The notes under the pieces: model-generated | What the model saw: the letters and a program-made list of their open reading frames with translations, nothing else | Databases searched by the model: none | What the model was told of the DNA's origin: nothing | Position numbers and translations under genes: made by a program | Shown: in pieces, positions 14,125 to 14,335 of the stretch | Layout of the letters: each line of letters opens with the position of its first letter | Position numbering within the stretch: position 1 is the first letter of the stretch | Origin: Clostridium sp. CAG:389 | Lineage (GTDB): Bacteria; Bacillota; Clostridia; TANB77; CAG-508 | Direction: 5' to 3' | DNA length: 14,335 nt | Assembly (NCBI GenBank): GCA_000438255.1 | Contig: FR901877.1 | Location: forward strand, 1 to 14,335

Positions 14125-14335
14125 AGACATTTAACTTAATTCTTTTTTATATTTTCTGGATAAAAAAATTCAAAAAAAGAGGGTAATTACGACTAATGTA
14201 AAACTTTAATATATAAAATTAAATGAAAAATTAAATTTATCTAATATCACTAGATTAGAATTAGAAAATAAAGTAAAATGTATTTATATTGATAAGAATA
14301 AAAGTGTTAAAATTGATATTAAATAAAAAATTTAA
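14125..14335 (+). other. AT-rich tail of the window with a possible gene remnant
   Basis: No start codon leads into a gene here. From 14210 to the TAA at 14324-14326 one frame is open without an ATG and reads KLNEKLNLSNITRLELEN, then KVKCIYIDKNKSVKIDIK. The last part resembles the strand-rich ending of serine recombinases (KIxVYxDKxIxI pattern), which is only an impression. A 24-base stretch at 14181-14204 repeats 14078-14101 with 5 mismatches. Confidence 0.25.

Noticed and set aside
1..14335. CRISPR array or cas genes near the Csx3-like proteins
   Set aside because: Searched by eye for regularly spaced repeats and Cas protein motifs on both strands; none found. The LPG repeats at 4240-4460 are coding and irregular.

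Overview
The window looks like chromosomal DNA of an AT-rich, spore-forming low-GC Gram-positive bacterium, most likely a Clostridia member. Evidence: the tail of the spore-coat catalase-like gene cotJC at the left edge, the conserved Firmicutes trio ireB-ruvX-yrzB, strong Shine-Dalgarno sites, AGA as the usual arginine codon, and SigA-type promoters with 17-base spacers. No CRISPR array, Cas effector, rRNA, tRNA or insertion sequence was seen.

Layout. (1) 1-2563: cotJC tail converging on a Fic-domain gene, then, divergent from fic, an exported G5-SH3-GH73 cell-wall glucosaminidase. (2) 2581-7790: a promoter leads into a likely long transcription unit: a small exported two-helix membrane protein, a 776-residue CpaE/TadZ-like protein with two AT-hook-like motifs and five LPG[L/F] repeats, a GAF plus degenerate-GGDEF membrane protein, then ireB and ruvX. 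yrzB follows with its own promoter and a clear terminator. (3) 7832-8604: a four-helix membrane protein and a small ribbon-helix-helix-like protein, closed by a terminator. (4) 8770-12559: the most unusual part. An ATPase joined to two Csx3-like lobes is split by a one-base frameshift. It is coupled to a LysR-type regulator. A second promoter drives an unrecognised 160-residue protein and a stand-alone protein with two Csx3-like lobes. Csx3 (Crn3) is known as a type III CRISPR ring nuclease, and Csx3 joined to this type of ATPase is known from CRISPR loci, but nothing else here is CRISPR-related. (5) 12596-13868: a clearly GC-richer, unrecognised gene on the minus strand with its own promoter and terminator, probably a recent acquisition. 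(6) 13936-14335: a promoter, a 38-codon small ORF and AT-rich DNA that may hold the remains of another gene.

Working together. Region 2 reads as a membrane-associated assembly or signalling module placed in front of housekeeping genes. Region 4 reads as a two-operon module in which an ATPase/Csx3-like protein, a LysR regulator, a small unknown protein and a second Csx3-like protein probably act together, perhaps sensing or sequestering a nucleotide ligand rather than degrading it, because the residues I recall as catalytic in Csx3 appear to be replaced. That last step is inference.
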